A DNA stretch of 64,000 nt, taken from positions 372,001 to 436,000 of the forward strand of contig NZ_KE386904.1 in the NCBI RefSeq assembly GCF_000429445.1, given 5' to 3'. The notes beneath the pieces were generated by a model that saw nothing but the letters and a program-made list of their open reading frames with translations, did not search any database and was not told where the DNA came from. Made by a program: the position numbers and the translations under genes. The stretch is from Algoriphagus terrigena DSM 22685 (GTDB lineage Bacteria > Bacteroidota > Bacteroidia > Cytophagales > Cyclobacteriaceae). This document shows, in pieces, positions 34,693 through 43,430 of this stretch. Numbering within the stretch: the stretch's first letter is position 1; every line of letters starts with the position of its first letter.

Positions 34693-37600
34693 TTAGAAGT
34701 TGGCGTTGAACTTGAAGCCCAAAGGCATGGTCCAAGGGTTCACGTTTTGAAGCTCAATACCTTGTCTAAACAAGTTAGCTGAGTCACCTTGCTTGGAAGC
34801 TTGCAACTGGAATGCTCTCTCTGGATCGATACCCACATCAGCTTTAGTCCAAAGCATCAGGTTACGGGTGAAAATTGAGACGCTTGCATTCTGGAATCCT
34901 TTGATTTTAGGCAGCGTGTAAGCCAAGGAAAGCTCGCGAAGTTTGATAAATGAGGCATCAAAAGTAATCGCTTCGTTGTAGCTCCAAGGATAGGTGTCGG
35001 AGATCGGGTAGATGTTGGTACCCTCACCGCCGAGGTGCTCGATGTATTCACCGTTTTCTCCCATAATGACGCCCGGAATAAAGGCTCCGTCTGTGCCAGC
35101 CGGCCCTTGATTGACCGCCAATCCACCTTCGGAGGCATCATATCCACCCACTCTAGGGAATGCACCGTTTTGAGGAATGATGTATCTGCCCGGATCAGAC
35201 TTCAGCAAGTCGATGAGTTCTTGTTCGCTGTAGTTTCCACCTGGGATCAGCATATCCTTTTGTCTTCCGGATTTCCAGTCAGACTCAGCATATCTATAAG
35301 TGAATGACATGAAATCACCACCGATACGGGTATCGATGCTGGCTGCCAACACAAATCTGCCATAGCTCAGGCTGGTTTGGAAACCAAGCATCGCGTCGGG
35401 GTTGAAGTTACCCACCTTTCTTCTGTCCTCTCTACCGTTCTGGTTGATCCACTCTCCGTTTTCGGAAAGAATCGGCCATCCATAGTACTGGGAGTTCTTG
35501 TCTTCCACTGTAGCAAAACCACGGCTCCAAAGATCACCGATTTGACCGCCTACATAAGTGCTGGCGCCACCGCCATTATCTTCCCAAAGGGTGATGAATT
35601 CCATCCCTTCAGTCAATGACTCAAGCTTGGTTCTGTTGCGGGTGATGTTCAAGTTCAAATCCCAAGTCAGACCGTTTGGCTTCTGGATCGGAGTAGCTCC
35701 GATCTGAACTTCCCAACCTTGGCTGGAGATCAAACCTGCGTTAACCTGTCTCTGAGAGTACCCAGAAGATTCAGGAGTAGGAATACTCAGGATCTGGTTT
35801 TCGTTCTTTTGGTAGTAGTAAGTAGCTTCGAAACGGATTCTGTTATTCAGGAAATTCATATCCAAGCCCAATTCCTTTGAAGTGTTGATTTCAGGCTTCA
35901 GGTTAGGGTTTAGCAAGGTACCTGGATAGTTGGTAGTGATCAAGCTACCCCAGCTGCCGGTTCCCAACTGCTGCTCCAACGCATACGGATAGGTATCGTT
36001 ACCAGCCTGTGCTATACCTGCTCTCAACTTCAGCATGGAGATGCTCTCAGGAAGATTGAAGGTATAATTGGCCAGCCAGCTCAAAGAAAGCGATGGATAG
36101 AAGTAAGATCTGTTCTCTGCAGGCAAAGTACTGGACCAGTCATTTCTGGCGGTGATATCCGCATACAATTGATCCTTGAAACCCAAGGAAGCCACACCGA
36201 ATACGGAATAGATTGCTTTTTCAGACGAACCGTTGCTGTAGTTCAAACCTGTACTTGCAATGTTGCTGATTCTGTAAAGACCAGGTACGATCAGACCTGC
36301 GTTAGTCTTGCTGCCCATGTAGCTATCGGTATAGTGCTGCCTCATGACGTTACCACCCGCGCTGACATTCAAGTTGAAACCTTCCCATTTCTTGTTGTAA
36401 GAAGTAAGGAATTCCACGTTGGTCTCAGTGCCACTCAGATTCTGAAGGTGATAAGCACCTTTTCTTTCTCTTGTGTAAGAATATGGGATTTTGGTTTCGC
36501 GCTCTTCGCCATAGGTATCCATAGTCAATTTCACGTGGGACCTGATCGCGTCAGAGAACTTGTATTCCGCCTTGATGTTTCCGAAGATACGGTCACGGAC
36601 GAAACCGTTGTTGATTCCATAAGCGATGAAGTACGGGTTATCGTTCTGTGTGGATACTGATCGCTGCTGGATTTCCTCCTGACCTGGTACCCAGTAGTCC
36701 TTCAGTTCGCGGATATCCACGTGAGACCAAGCATACACTGCCTCCAATGGGTTCGCTCCTCTGTTACCCGTCGCAGGACGGTTGTCAGACTTATTGCGGG
36801 AAAGGTTGATATCCGCGCTGAGAGCCAGCTTGGGAGTCATGTTATAGGTATTGGAAAGGTTGATGCTGTGACGGTTCAGATCCGTATTTGGAATCATCCC
36901 TTTGTTGATCATATTGGAGTAGGACAAGCGGTAAACTGCTTTGTCGGTCGCTCCTGAAACAGACAAGGCATTGGTAGAAGTGATACCTGTCTCCAGGAAG
37001 TTCTTCATGTTGTCTTTGTAGGATTTCAGTTCGGTCGCAACCTGGTTTCCGGATGCGTCACGGGGACTGTTCCACTGCACAGCGGTGTTGCCGACATCCA
37101 ATTTAGGGCCTACCCAGTAAGCAGAGCGCTCATCTAGCAGGTCCGTTCTGGAGCCGTTGGCATATTCGTAGTGCATATCCAGGTAACGATAAGGTGTTTC
37201 GAAGACGTTGGACGTGGAGAAATTTACCCGCATCGCTTCGCCTTTCTTACCTTTTTTGGTGGTGATGAGGATTACCCCGTTACCTGCTCTGGAGCCGTAA
37301 AGCGCCGCCGCACTTGGGCCTTTCAATACCGTCATATCTTCGATATCGTCTGGGCTCAAATCGGAAATAGGGTTACCGTAATCTACCTGGTTTCTGTCAC
37401 CCATGGACCTTACGTTCCCCAGTGAGTTGGACACCGGCACCCCGTCGATCACGAACAAAGGCTGGTTGTCACTGCTCAAGGAAGTAGCACCACGGATAAT
37501 TACGCTGGTAGAAGATCCTGTACCGGAAGTCTGGTTAACCTGAACACCGGCCACCCGACCCGCAAGTGAACCGAGTGCGTTTTCCTGGGTGACGGTTCTC

Positions 37601-38073
37601 ATCGCGTCGCCATCGACCTCACCTACCGAGTAGCCGAGAGATCTCTTTTCACGCTCGATGCCCAAGGCAGTCACGACCACCTCGTCCATCGCCTGTTCGT
37701 TTTCAGCCATGACCACGTCTAAGCTGGTCTGGTTGTTTACGGGTATTTCGACCGTGGTGAATCCGATGTAGGAAAACACGAGTACCGCGCTGGATGAACT
37801 GACCGACATTGAATAATTTCCGTCGACGTCAGCCACGGTACCGTTGGTAGTGCCTTTTTCCAAGACGGTAACACCAGGCAGTCCGAGTCCGTCTGTCTGA
37901 GAAGTCACCTTTCCCTTCACCACGACTTGGCTTTGGAAAAATTCTTCCATGGAAAGATTGGGACTGTTTGAAGCCCTCCCCTCCACAGGAGTAAGAAGGA
38001 CCGAGCCCATTACCAGAGCGAGGGAAATCCCCTGGAAGATCTTGGGCCTGATTAAGCAGTTAACTTGTTTCAT
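34693..38073 (-). CDS. SusC/RagA-family TonB-dependent outer-membrane transporter
   Basis: The 1126-residue protein has an N-terminal signal region (about 1-35), a carboxypeptidase-regulatory-like domain (about 50-125: VKGKVTSQTDGLGLPGVTVL), a TonB plug domain (about 125-240) and a 22-strand-type beta barrel ending in Phe (GFKFNANF). The plug holds the SusC signature with VIDGVPVSN and VIIRGATSL. It imports a ligand captured by the neighbouring SusD with energy from TonB. There is no STN domain, so it should not signal through an anti-sigma factor by the usual route. The ORF just upstream resembles only the start of a FecR protein. Confidence 0.95.
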   Translation of the reverse strand: MKQVNCLIRPKIFQGISLALVMGSVLLTPVEGRASNSPNLSMEEFFQSQVVVKGKVTSQTDGLGLPGVTVLEKGTTNGTVADVDGNYSMSVSSSSAVLVFSYIGFTTVEIPVNNQTSLDVVMAENEQAMDEVVVTALGIEREKRSLGYSVGEVDGDAMRTVTQENALGSLAGRVAGVQVNQTSGTGSSTSVIIRGATSLSSDNQPLFVIDGVPVSNSLGNVRSMGDRNQVDYGNPISDLSPDDIEDMTVLKGPSAAALYGSRAGNGVILITTKKGKKGEAMRVNFSTSNVFETPYRYLDMHYEYANGSRTDLLDERSAYWVGPKLDVGNTAVQWNSPRDASGNQVATELKSYKDNMKNFLETGITSTNALSVSGATDKAVYRLSYSNMINKGMIPNTDLNRHSINLSNTYNMTPKLALSADINLSRNKSDNRPATGNRGANPLEAVYAWSHVDIRELKDYWVPGQEEIQQRSVSTQNDNPYFIAYGINNGFVRDRIFGNIKAEYKFSDAIRSHVKLTMDTYGEERETKIPYSYTRERKGAYHLQNLSGTETNVEFLTSYNKKWEGFNLNVSAGGNVMRQHYTDSYMGSKTNAGLIVPGLYRISNIASTGLNYSNGSSEKAIYSVFGVASLGFKDQLYADITARNDWSSTLPAENRSYFYPSLSLSWLANYTFNLPESISMLKLRAGIAQAGNDTYPYALEQQLGTGSWGSLITTNYPGTLLNPNLKPEINTSKELGLDMNFLNNRIRFEATYYYQKNENQILSIPTPESSGYSQRQVNAGLISSQGWEVQIGATPIQKPNGLTWDLNLNITRNRTKLESLTEGMEFITLWEDNGGGASTYVGGQIGDLWSRGFATVEDKNSQYYGWPILSENGEWINQNGREDRRKVGNFNPDAMLGFQTSLSYGRFVLAASIDTRIGGDFMSFTYRYAESDWKSGRQKDMLIPGGNYSEQELIDLLKSDPGRYIIPQNGAFPRVGGYDASEGGLAVNQGPAGTDGAFIPGVIMGENGEYIEHLGGEGTNIYPISDTYPWSYNEAITFDASFIKLRELSLAYTLPKIKGFQNASVSIFTRNLMLWTKADVGIDPERAFQLQASKQGDSANLFRQGIELQNVNPWTMPLGFKFNANF

Positions 38074-38106
38074 AAGCGTTTAGGTTAGTTAAAGTGTATT
38101 CGATTT

Positions 38107-38301
38107 TTAGGGGTTTTCATCATTCGAGTCAGCAGCGCGGCGGCTTTCCAAAAACTGAGCAAAAAGCTTCCAAAACCCCTCATCAAGGGATTCTGCCTGT
38201 TTTTTATCGTCCAGCATTTTTAGAAAAAGATCAAACTCCGTACGGCTGATTTGACCTTTTGCCAGCTTCTTGACTAGTTCTGATGCGTTTGGATTTTCCA
38301 T
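38107..38301 (-). CDS. Small ORF resembling the N-terminus of a FecR-type anti-sigma factor
   Basis: From the ATG at 38301 the product is 64 residues (MENPNASELVKKLAKGQISR, then EFDLFLKMLDD). It looks like the short N-terminal cytoplasmic helix pair of FecR/DUF4880 anti-sigma factors but has no membrane helix and no FecR periplasmic domain. An earlier in-frame ATG at 38433 adds 44 hydrophobic, unrelated residues. It ends 33 bp before susC and is likely cotranscribed. It could be a relic of a deleted sigma/anti-sigma pair or a small cytoplasmic regulator. No ECF sigma gene is nearby. The similarity is weak and based on reading only. Confidence 0.5.
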   Translation of the reverse strand: MENPNASELVKKLAKGQISRTEFDLFLKMLDDKKQAESLDEGFWKLFAQFLESRRAADSNDENP

Positions 38302-39066
38302 AGCTTGCTCATTCACAGGTAATACCTCGAGGGCTAAAAAAGAGACTACTGGATAATAATTTTTGTTAAATGGACTTTTGATATCACCCGGAATGGCAAG
38401 AAAAAACGCGGCTTTAAAAAAATATGGAATCAAGTAAAAAGTTGTTTCACTGGGAGTTAGAAAGGTCAGAAGAGCCTTTACGGGCGAATATTACCAAATC
38501 GTTAAGACCGACGATTCCGCTGTTCTGCACTCACTTTGCCGGGTGAGACAGGTCGCTAGCCGCCTGCGTTTGACCCGGTTATTTTGCAGTTTATTTTCAA
38601 AAAAAACTTCCCGTCCGGGAGGATCATTTGCCTCTCTGGGGTACAAATCCAATTGAAATGACTTGCAATCCCCCCTCTTCCAGCCCAAATAGGCCATGCC
38701 TATGGCATCTCTTAAGCACATACCCTCTATTTGAACAACCCTTAAAATGGCAGGCTAGGCAGTCGTCCATGCCTACGGTATTATTGATAAATACAGTTAT
38801 CCCACCCTACAGGCTGCCTACTTGCGAGACTTGTTTTCAGGACAAATTCTTTGCGCTCGCTCCCCTCCGTCGAATTGGCAAATTTCATCTTTCCCTCTAA
38901 AGCTATTAAAAACCTACAAGCCGTAACTCGCACCACTTTTGCGGCCCGCGGCCTGTTGAAACGCGTGGCACAATCTGTGGATTTCTTCCCTCCCTCTATT
39001 CGCTCAAAAGCCCCTTTGGGAGCTGGATTGCGCATCTACTCTCGCTTGGAATGGTATTGGCGGCCT
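38302..39066. other. Gene-poor stretch upstream of the SusC operon
   Basis: About 760 bp without a gene I can support. Several short frames overlap on both strands with no domain, signal or ribosome-site support. It should contain the promoter of the SusC operon and of the PfpI-like gene, but I found no full TTTG/TAnnTTTG match. A few short palindromes occur (for example ATGCC-TAT-GGCAT near 38697), and the region 38780-39060 is mixed in composition and might be a decayed gene or a dispersed element. Confidence 0.4.
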
Positions 39067-39104
39067 GTCCGCAGGTTCTCAGGCAGAGAACTGCCCCAGC
39101 GGGC
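39067..39104 (+). promoter_or_regulatory. Extended stem-loop just upstream of the PfpI-like gene
   Basis: GTCCGC (39067-39072) pairs with GCGGGC (39099-39104, one G-T pair), and GTTCTC (39075-39080) with GAGAAC (39086-39091) around a 5-nt loop, separated by an internal loop. It ends 25 bp before the ATG. It may be a structured 5' UTR; no known family is recognised. Confidence 0.3.
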
Positions 39105-39129
39105 GAACATTTACTAAACCACTATCATC

Positions 39130-39690
39130 ATGAGTTTACTAAAAGACGTAAGAGTGGCGATCTTAGCCACCAATGGATTTGAAGAATCGGAGTTACTGGA
39201 GCCCAGAAAGGCATTGGAAAAGGAAGGTGCGGAGACCTTTATCATCTCTCCCCAAGGAGGCGAGATCAAAGGCTGGAAAGACGGCAATTGGACAAGTGCG
39301 GTGGCCGTGGATGCTCGGATTGACGAGGTCAGCCCCGTGGATTTCGACGCCTTGTTGATCCCCGGAGGCGTGATCAATCCCGATCAACTGAGACGGGACA
39401 TGGGAGCGGTCGAGTTTGTGCGGGCTTTTTTTGAGGACCAGAAGCCTGTGGGAGCTATCTGCCATGGGCCACAGTTATTGATAGAGGCCGAGGTGACCAG
39501 AGGCAAGACACTTACCTCATTCGCATCGATCCGTAAAGATCTGGAAAACAGCGGTGCCCAGTGGGTAGACGAAGACGTCGTCGTAGATCAGGGACTGGTG
39601 ACTTCCCGAAGTCCCAAGGATTTGCCTGCTTTCAACAAGAAGCTGGTCGAGGAGTTTAGGGAAGGAAAACATGCTGGACAGCGCACGTGA
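39130..39690 (+). CDS. DJ-1/PfpI-family protein (class I glutamine amidotransferase fold)
   Basis: The 186-residue cytoplasmic protein has the PfpI-type layout: VAILATNGFEESELLEPRKA at the start (Glu near the nucleophile), then LLIPGGVINPDQLRRD, and the nucleophile elbow AICHGPQLLIEA with the catalytic Cys followed by His. Members are general stress proteins, glyoxalases or proteases; the exact reaction here is unknown. It is monocistronic, with a structured leader and a strong terminator directly after it. Confidence 0.9.
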   Translation: MSLLKDVRVAILATNGFEESELLEPRKALEKEGAETFIISPQGGEIKGWKDGNWTSAVAVDARIDEVSPVDFDALLIPGGVINPDQLRRDMGAVEFVRAFFEDQKPVGAICHGPQLLIEAEVTRGKTLTSFASIRKDLENSGAQWVDEDVVVDQGLVTSRSPKDLPAFNKKLVEEFREGKHAGQRT

Positions 39691-39715
39691 GGCATATAAG
39701 ATGATCCCGCTTGGA

Positions 39716-39756
39716 AAAGGCGTATGAATTTGCGAGTTCATACGCCTTTCTGTTTT
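39716..39756 (+). terminator. Rho-independent terminator after the PfpI-like gene
   Basis: AAAGGCGTATGAA (39716-39728) pairs perfectly over 13 bp with TTCATACGCCTTT (39737-39749) around an 8-nt loop, followed by a T-rich tail. Confidence 0.92.
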
Positions 39757-39849
39757 TACGGATTTGCGATGCGGCAGCAGCCCAATAATCCAAGTTTTAA
39801 AGTCTATTCCAAACTGCTGTCGACCGTGGACAGTTGACAAAATCCCAAA

Positions 39850-41406
39850 TTATTTCAGATCTTTAATCACCTCGATCAGCGATTTATAGATGAGTGGCCC
39901 GGTTTCCGGACCCAGAGAATTCTCTTCGCCGTATGTGTCGCGCTCATCATTGTAGAGATACGGCTTTCCTGTGTCCCATTCACTTTTGGGGATGATGTAT
40001 CCAATCTCATCGTTGGATAGCCCGAGATAAAACTTGTATTTGTCGGTGATGAAGTCCTGGATCGGAGGAGTCTCTATCGGCTGAATATCAAATTCACGCC
40101 CGTCAGGAGCTTCTACCCCACCAAAGATAATCTCAGGATAGATCTCTCCAGGGATGCTCAGGAACATCGCCGGGCCGATACGGATAGCGCCAACTTCTGT
40201 TCTTGATTTGAAATATTCCGGCATCCCCATCTTTATCAATCCGATCCCACTGGCGATTTTAAAGGTGATATTGTCCAAGGGAGCAAAGATTGTCTTTGCG
40301 CGTACCGAGATGCTGGAAGCTGTCAGCGTGTCGCCTCTCAGCTTCAATGCCTCGAGTGACATCAGGGCAATGTGATCGCCCAGGGCTTTGGTCTTCTCAT
40401 AAGTGGGTTCCGAGTACGGCGTCCCAGTAAAGGGATCGTGTATGGCGATGGACGGATGTGGAGCCATCAAGCCTCCAATCGCTCCGGAAAAATAGATCGC
40501 CACGCCTCCTATCCCTTCCTGCATGAGTTCGTCTCCATTATAGACGCCATTTTCAAGGCCTTCCCTTACGTAGTGGGGAAAATCGGAACTGATCAGAAGA
40601 TTTTGGCTCCAGAGTGTTTCGGGGTGGTTAGACCAGTTGATGATCGTACCCAGCGTTTGGTTATTTTCCAGATCCAGTACCTGCATGAGGTGTATTCCAG
40701 TTGCTTTGACGATGGGCTTGCGGGTGTCTTTCATCAGCACAGAGTCTCTGCCTGAGAGGTCTTCGGCAAATACAAGCTTCGCTGGCCGCAGTTTGCCGGC
40801 AGCTTCGATGATGGCTGCCACGGTCTGTGCCTTGACATATTCCATTATCTCGGGACTGACGCCGGAGTTGAAGATATTTTCACCCCAGATACCTACCAGA
40901 TCGTTGCTTTCATGCGTGTGGGTGGAAGAAAGCAGGGTATAGTCAATATTTAATTCTTTTGGGATCCGGTTTCTGATGTCGATGACATCGCCGTGCAGAA
41001 AACCGATCGCATCCATGGAAATCATTGCAATTCTGCTTTTCCCATCGTCCAAAACCATGACGCGCGACCATACCTCATCGTGTACGCCTTGTGCAGGTTT
41101 GGCATTGCTCATGCCGGCGATCCAGAAAGCGTCGAACTCCCCGTTCTTGTTCAGGTCGTTGAACGTGTCGCCGTCATCCTCGTCGTATTTGTTGTCACCA
41201 TTGACGTCGTTCCAGGTATCAATGATCGTTGGGGTGATGGCCTTTTTAGCGAAGCCCGCCAGCAGAGGTTGCGGAGTTTTGTTTTCCAGCTTCAGGTCGA
41301 TGGAGTATCCGGGTTGCCGGTCCCTCCAATTGTAGACGAAGATTCCCCCGATGACCAAGATGATCGCTAGGATAAAGAGGGAAAACAGTTTCAGGAATTT
41401 TTTCAT
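39850..41406 (-). CDS. Membrane-anchored ceramidase-like protein with an Asp/Asn-rich insertion
   Basis: The 518-residue protein has one N-terminal membrane helix (about 5-27) and then resembles the N-terminal domain of neutral/alkaline ceramidases. The metal-site stretch SSTHTHESNDL is visible, as are the start AGFAKKAITPT and VHDEVWSRVMVLDDG. Ceramidases split ceramide into fatty acid and sphingoid base, and Bacteroidota do make sphingolipids. However, the usual nucleophile motif GDVSPN is not seen; the matching region reads FSGAIGGLMAPHPS, so activity may differ. An EF-hand or dockerin-like segment (NDVNGDNKYDEDDGD, then NDLNKNGEFD) lies at about 65-95 and probably binds calcium. It stands alone. 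Confidence 0.7.
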   Translation of the reverse strand: MKKFLKLFSLFILAIILVIGGIFVYNWRDRQPGYSIDLKLENKTPQPLLAGFAKKAITPTIIDTWNDVNGDNKYDEDDGDTFNDLNKNGEFDAFWIAGMSNAKPAQGVHDEVWSRVMVLDDGKSRIAMISMDAIGFLHGDVIDIRNRIPKELNIDYTLLSSTHTHESNDLVGIWGENIFNSGVSPEIMEYVKAQTVAAIIEAAGKLRPAKLVFAEDLSGRDSVLMKDTRKPIVKATGIHLMQVLDLENNQTLGTIINWSNHPETLWSQNLLISSDFPHYVREGLENGVYNGDELMQEGIGGVAIYFSGAIGGLMAPHPSIAIHDPFTGTPYSEPTYEKTKALGDHIALMSLEALKLRGDTLTASSISVRAKTIFAPLDNITFKIASGIGLIKMGMPEYFKSRTEVGAIRIGPAMFLSIPGEIYPEIIFGGVEAPDGREFDIQPIETPPIQDFITDKYKFYLGLSNDEIGYIIPKSEWDTGKPYLYNDERDTYGEENSLGPETGPLIYKSLIEVIKDLK

Positions 41407-41564
41407 AGTGTGTTCACAATCTCTTATTGATAATATGGAATCTTGCCACTAGTCAAATTTTATTTTATTACACCTCGATACCTCAGTGTCCAGAGCAAAT
41501 CAACTTGTAATGGGAGGGAAAACTCGGCGAACCTGCATTTGCCTCTCCAGTCGACTTTCTCAGC

Positions 41565-42875
41565 TCATTCAGGCACTTCTGTATCCACATTTTCGCCGAA
41601 CCGACCCTTTGCTCCTTTCAGTTCTTCATGCGATCCGACCGCCACAGCGGAAAGTATCAACAGGCCGGCTACTATTCCAAGGAGGAGGTAAAGTGCTCTT
41701 TTAGGTTGATCAGGAAGAGGAGTAATTTCAACCGTGCAGAAAGGCATGAGGGCGACGATTACTCCAAGGTTTAGAAGATACAGGAATTGCTCGGGGCGAT
41801 ACAGGCTCAGGTACGATCCGGTAATCAGAAACGTATAGACGATATACATCCCAAACAGCGTCAATCCGGCCCCCTTGATCAGTGCAAAACGTTTATCATC
41901 AGAGCTGCTTCTCCACTTCCGGGAAACAGCGACACCCGAGATTAGCATGGCCAAAAAGCCCAGGAATGCCAAGCCCACTGCCATAGTCGCCCAAAATTCC
42001 GGTGCGGATGGCATTGCGGCGGTGTAGGCTGGCAGCAGATCTTTCTCCCAAAAACTCTGGTGCCAAACGATAAAGGGGATCAACACCATCAGTCCAAAAA
42101 CCGGCCAAGAGATACTGGAAGACCTCGATGCAGCGGGAGTTTGCTGGATTTCAAAATTGGCTGTCAGTGCACTATATGCCATTCCGATACCTCCAAAGAA
42201 TCCAAGGGAATATTCCATCATGTTCCAAAAGTTGAACTTCAGCCCGGACACGTTGCCCAAGACCAAAAGGAATTCCCCAAAAGCGAATCCAAATCCGGCA
42301 CCCAGACCAGAATAAACGGCAACTTTCAGTGGAGCCGAATAGCCATTTCTACTGCAGAAATAGGCCAACGCAATCGCTGCGCCGGCGCATACTGCCCAAG
42401 CTTCTGAGCGGGGCGGCGTCATCAACATGCCCAACTCTTCAATCACGACGTAGTAGAAGATGATCGCTCCGGCACACATTTCCACCAGGATTTGATGCCA
42501 TGCGACTTTTTTGCCCGAGGAAGACTCCTGAAGGCCGAGCCCAAATAGGCCCCCGCCCAAGAATCCGTAAAGCCCACCGACGATAAACATCATCAGCAGA
42601 GCATAGGCGACGTTGGGATAGTCATTCATCCGGCCGTAACCCACCAGCTGTCCGTAGCTCATCATTCCGCCAAGACCCCAGCCGATGGCTCCGAGAAGTG
42701 CCGCTTTCAGTCCTCCGGCAATCCACTCTTTCCGGTTTGAAAACAGGATCAAAAAGATACAAGCGATTCCCCCGGCCCATGCCGCACCTTGCTCGTGCCC
42801 AAACTGACCGCGGATCGCCCAGGCGGTGGCGAGGGTCATTCCTGTCAGGAGGATGGGAAGTAACTTTGATTTCAT
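41565..42875 (-). CDS. Polytopic membrane protein of unknown function
   Basis: The 436-residue protein has about ten to eleven hydrophobic segments spread over its length, with Gly-rich helices (GGLYGFLGGGLFGLGL) and conserved-looking polar positions such as AIRGQFGHEQGAAWAGG near the N-terminus. I do not recognise the family. The charged residues in the first loop (RGQFGHEQG) look functionally conserved and could be a substrate or ion site. It is 158 bp from the ceramidase-like gene on the same strand; no operon link is clear. Confidence 0.7.
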   Translation of the reverse strand: MKSKLLPILLTGMTLATAWAIRGQFGHEQGAAWAGGIACIFLILFSNRKEWIAGGLKAALLGAIGWGLGGMMSYGQLVGYGRMNDYPNVAYALLMMFIVGGLYGFLGGGLFGLGLQESSSGKKVAWHQILVEMCAGAIIFYYVVIEELGMLMTPPRSEAWAVCAGAAIALAYFCSRNGYSAPLKVAVYSGLGAGFGFAFGEFLLVLGNVSGLKFNFWNMMEYSLGFFGGIGMAYSALTANFEIQQTPAASRSSSISWPVFGLMVLIPFIVWHQSFWEKDLLPAYTAAMPSAPEFWATMAVGLAFLGFLAMLISGVAVSRKWRSSSDDKRFALIKGAGLTLFGMYIVYTFLITGSYLSLYRPEQFLYLLNLGVIVALMPFCTVEITPLPDQPKRALYLLLGIVAGLLILSAVAVGSHEELKGAKGRFGENVDTEVPE

Positions 42876-43372
42876 CTTTAACTTTTTGGTAGGAAAGGGG
42901 TTTTTCTTTCAAAGAACAACATAGCCGGTGACTACTTTTCTTTACTTAGGGAAGCGTGTTTTTCGTGTTGAATACCCTTGGAGGTGGAAAAAAGACTAGT
43001 TAGAGATAGATGTTTGGGATTTTTTGGGACGAGAAGGTTGGATTGGACCGGTGCGGTCATGTCGTCGACTGGCTGTTTTCGAAGATCCTGCGTTGTCGGT
43101 GCGACAAAAGTTTGGCAGGGGCGGCTTAAAGTGGACTATTGGGAAATCTAGGAAAATAAAGCATTCTGGGAAAAATATGGACAAAACCCAACGTATGTGT
43201 GACGTATGTATAACTGAACCCCAACGCAGCAGTGGCTTTGAGGTAGCCATGTCGTTGGGTTCAACTAACGTTTTCCGTATAGGCAGGAGTTGATATCAAG
43301 TTGTTGCTAGGTCTTCAAGTCGTGGTCCTGCGGCAAAGCTTCGGACAAAAACAAAACTCGCTTCCAATCACC
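42876..43372. other. Gene-poor stretch between the membrane protein and the wecA-like gene
   Basis: No gene is supported in these about 500 bp. Short frames on both strands lack domains and start signals. The stretch contains the palindrome-rich segment listed at 43186-43260 and ends at a strong terminator. Left of about 43180 I see nothing further. Confidence 0.5.
43186..43260. repeat. Palindromic segment with attC-like end motifs
   Basis: ACCCAACG (43186-43193) is the exact reverse complement of CGTTGGGT (43253-43260). The ends fit the integron attC pattern RYYYAAC...GTTRRRY over 75 bp. Inside, ACGTATGT is directly repeated (43191-43198 and 43202-43209), a second CCCAACG copy at 43220-43226 can compete for pairing, and TGGCT/AGCCA forms an inner hairpin. 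No integrase or cassette gene is present, so an attC identity is only a possibility. Confidence 0.35.
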
Positions 43373-43410
43373 AAAAAGGAAAAAGTCCAAGAATGGACTT
43401 TTTCCTTTTT
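43373..43410. terminator. Strong bidirectional terminator
   Basis: AAAAAGGAAAAAGTCC (43373-43388) pairs perfectly over 16 bp with GGACTTTTTCCTTTTT (43395-43410) with a 6-nt loop, giving T tracts on both strands. On the minus strand it lies 20 bp after the wecA-like stop. Confidence 0.93.
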
Positions 43411-43430
43411 ATTCTATGGGATGGGAAAAC

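Noticed and set aside
38781..39035. Minus-strand frame of 84 codons in the stretch before the PfpI-like gene
   Set aside because: Overlaps competing frames on the plus strand, no domain or signal; kept only as part of an unexplained region.
43024..43293. Plus-strand frame of 89 codons in the gene-poor stretch before the wecA-like gene
   Set aside because: It runs through the palindromic segment, lacks a domain, and is explained by chance.
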